DNA of 64,000 nt from assembly GCA_963844625.1 (NCBI GenBank), contig CAWJPF010000001.1, forward strand, positions 1 through 64,000, given 5' to 3'. Source of the DNA: Palsa-504 sp963844625 (GTDB lineage Bacteria > Actinomycetota > Actinomycetes > Streptosporangiales > Streptosporangiaceae). Under the pieces are notes generated by a model. It had not been told where the DNA came from, made no database searches, and saw only the letters and a program-made list of their open reading frames with translations. The position numbers were made by a program, and so were the translations under genes. Below, one piece after another: positions 60,634 to 64,000 of this stretch; the stretch's first letter is position 1, and the number at the start of each line of letters is the position of its first letter.

Positions 60634-61725
60634 TCAGGGCTGGTAGCGGTAGCCCATGCCGGGCTCGGTCAGCAGATGGCGGGGCCGCGTCGGATTGTCT
60701 TCCAGCTTGCGGCGCAGGCGCGCCATGTGAAAGCGGAGATAGTTGGTGCGCTGCTGGAATCCGGGGCCCCAGACCCCGGTCAGGATCTGGGCCGACCCGA
60801 CGAGCTGACCGGGCCGGCGCAGCAGGATTTCCAGGATCCGCCATTCGGTAGGCGTGAGCCGCAGCGTCACCGGCGCGCTGCCCTCGGCGCCTGCGCTGCC
60901 CTCGGCGCCTGCGCCGCCTTCGCCGCTCTCGCCGAGCTCAGCCACGTCGGCGCCCTCGCTGCCTTCGGCGCTCTCGCCGAGAACGGCTCCTTCGCCCTCC
61001 CCGCTTTCCCCGACGGGCGGCGAGCGCCTGACCTGGTGCGCGGTGAGGTCGACCAGCCAGGTGCCGATCCCGAACTGGCTGGGCTGATCGGAGCTCGCTT
61101 GGCCTTCATCGCGGCGCAGCGCGGCGCGCAGCCGGGCGAGCAGTTCGGCCATGGCGAACGGCTTGGTGACGTAGTCGTCGGCCCCGACGTCCAGCGCGCC
61201 GATCTTATCGCCGGGGCTGGTCCGGCCGGACAGCACGATGATCGGCGCTTGGCACCACCGGCGCAGTTCGACGATGACCTCGGTGCCGTCGATATCGGGT
61301 AGCCCCAGGTCAAGGATGATTGCGTCCGGCGGACGGCTCGCGGCCAGGGCCAGGGCCTCCCGGCCCGTCCGCGCGGACAGCACCTCGTACTGCCTGGCCC
61401 GCAGGTTGATGCGCAGCGCGCGGATCAGCTCCGGCTGGTCCTCGACGATGAGAATCCCGCTCGGACGAACCCGCACGGCCCCGGCAGCCACCCCGGCAGC
61501 CACCCCGGCAGCCACCCCGGCAGCCACCCCGGCAGCCACCCCGGCAGCCGTCCCGGCCCCGGCCCCGGCTCCAGGCCCGGCCCCACCCCCGGCCCCGGCC
61601 GCAGGACCGAGATCAGCACCGGCGTCGGCACCGGGAACGGATTCCGGAGAGCCACCCTGGGCCTCGGGCCCCGGCCGGGGATTTCCCGGCCGGGGACCCG
61701 GGACCGCTGAGGTGAGCTCAGTCAC
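60634..61725 (-). CDS. Second KdpE-like response regulator, linked to kdpC
   Basis: 363 aa. Residues ~85-205 are the receiver (ILIVEDQPELIRALRINL, AIILDLGLPDIDGTEV with the Asp, YVTKPFAMAELLARL); the winged helix is at the C-terminus (LTPTEWRILEILLRRPGQLVGSAQILTGVWG, TEPGMGYRYQP). It has two unusual additions: an 85-residue Gly/Ala/Pro N-terminal extension with AAGV repeats and a ~45-residue Gly/Glu/Ala insert before the HTH. GTG at 61725 lies 7 bp after kdpC; an internal GTG at 61475 would remove most of the extension. No sensor adjoins, so KdpD at 55383 may serve both. Confidence 0.85.
   Translation of the reverse strand: MTELTSAVPGPRPGNPRPGPEAQGGSPESVPGADAGADLGPAAGAGGGAGPGAGAGAGTAAGVAAGVAAGVAAGVAAGVAAGAVRVRPSGILIVEDQPELIRALRINLRARQYEVLSARTGREALALAASRPPDAIILDLGLPDIDGTEVIVELRRWCQAPIIVLSGRTSPGDKIGALDVGADDYVTKPFAMAELLARLRAALRRDEGQASSDQPSQFGIGTWLVDLTAHQVRRSPPVGESGEGEGAVLGESAEGSEGADVAELGESGEGGAGAEGSAGAEGSAPVTLRLTPTEWRILEILLRRPGQLVGSAQILTGVWGPGFQQRTNYLRFHMARLRRKLEDNPTRPRHLLTEPGMGYRYQP
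61479..61550 (-). repeat. 12-bp tandem repeat, six copies
   Basis: CCCCGGCAGCCA units (last one CCCCGGCAGCCG) encoding the AAGV repeats in the N-terminal extension of the second KdpE. Confidence 0.95.
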
Positions 61726-61732
61726 GGCTGGC

Positions 61733-62382
61733 TCAGCCGCCTGACTTTGCCGACAGCTGGTCGAGGGCGATGTTCAGGTTGAGCACGTCCACCCGTGGCT
61801 CGCCGAGGAAGCCGAGCACTCGGCCCTGGGTGTACTTAGCCACCAGCGCCTGGACTTCGGACACCGGCAGGTGCCGCGCCGCGGCGACCCGGTCGACCTG
61901 GATGGCCGCGTTCGCGGGGGAGATGTCCGGGTCAAGCCCGGACCCGGACGCGGTCACCGCGTCCGCCGGGATCTCCGAGACCGGGACGTGGTCGAACGCG
62001 GCGATCTCCTGTTGCCGCTGCTTGATGTCCTGGACCAGGATCGGGTTGGTGGGCCCCAGGTTGGATGCTGACGAGAACGTGGGGTCGCAGCCGTAGTCGC
62101 CCTTGGGCGCCGGGGACGGGATCGCGAACGACGGCCGCGGCTGGAAGTACTGCGGCAGCGGGTTGCCCTTGGCGTTCAGGAACTCCTGGCACAGCAGGCT
62201 CGATCCCACCACGTGACCGTTGTAGCTCACCATCGACCCGTTGGCCTGGTTGTGGAAGGCCACCTGGGAGATGCCGAGGATAACGAAGGGGTAGATGAAC
62301 CCGCAGACCACGGTGAACACGATCAGGGCGCGGAAGGCCGCGATGTGCTGTCGGACGATAACAGGCAGGCGGTTCATGCCGA

Positions 62383-62386
<4 letters not shown>
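61733..62386 (-). CDS. kdpC: Potassium-transporting ATPase C chain
   Basis: 217 aa single-span subunit of the KdpFABC potassium pump. N-terminal membrane segment ALIVFTVVCGFIYPFVILGISQVAF (~20-44), GSSLLCQEF, YFQPRPSF, LGPTNP, VTASGSGLDPDISPANA and the C-terminal LNVNLALD-like LNLNIALDQL are all family motifs. The GTG at 62386 overlaps the kdpB stop (GTGA); an ATG lies 9 bp further in. Confidence 0.93.

Positions 62387-64000
<1,614 letters not shown>

Overview
High-GC DNA from an actinomycete (Actinomycetota). The evidence is codon and base composition, GTG starts, a mycothiol-pathway deacetylase (MshB), succinylase-type lysine genes (dapC, dapD), an actinobacterial-type succinate dehydrogenase, a DivIVA-type protein next to tag, and many starts that look leaderless. 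I cannot place the genus; a member of the Streptosporangiales or a relative is a guess.

Layout. 1-5.8 kb is a decay zone: an acetoacetyl-CoA synthetase pseudogene, one intact amidohydrolase, the remains of a second amidohydrolase, a possible HicB-like scrap and a frameshifted DUF222/HNH gene carrying a short palindrome. 6.0-19.1 kb holds a solitary binding protein and then a Tcp-type (Gram-positive) type IV secretion cluster: TcpC/VirB8-like, a small TcpD-like membrane protein, a TcpE domain fused to a ParA-like domain, a VirB4-like ATPase, a VirB6-like channel protein, a second VirB8-like protein and a transglycosylase-NlpC/P60 wall hydrolase. No relaxase, coupling ATPase or integrase is seen. 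uppP follows convergently.

20-36 kb is mostly core metabolism: sdhCAB, a DUF952 gene, an S9 peptidase, mshB, a flavin reductase with no stop codon, rocD-ddaH, a SAM methyltransferase, a secreted lectin-like protein, fdxA-dapC, a secreted lysozyme-like protein and dapD. 36-48 kb has a LOG-family gene, a DivIVA-like protein, tag, a collapsed SDR-CehA-hydrolase operon, a LysR regulator coupled to a frameshifted NaeI-type restriction endonuclease, an agmatinase-family enzyme and an MMPL transporter. A second small graveyard (47.5-48.1 kb) follows.

48-64 kb is signalling and potassium: a dihydrofolate-reductase-like gene, a NarL-type two-component pair, an Lrp regulator, a KimA-like potassium permease, an SDR, kdpDE, a Ser/Thr kinase with a membrane C-terminus, and kdpB-kdpC followed by a second kdpE-like regulator. 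kdpB is cut by the window edge. Recurrent hairpins (a 25-bp palindromic repeat in pairs at 24.5 and 60.5 kb, a 17-bp inverted repeat at the sdhB stop) mark gene ends. No rRNA, tRNA or CRISPR array was recognised.
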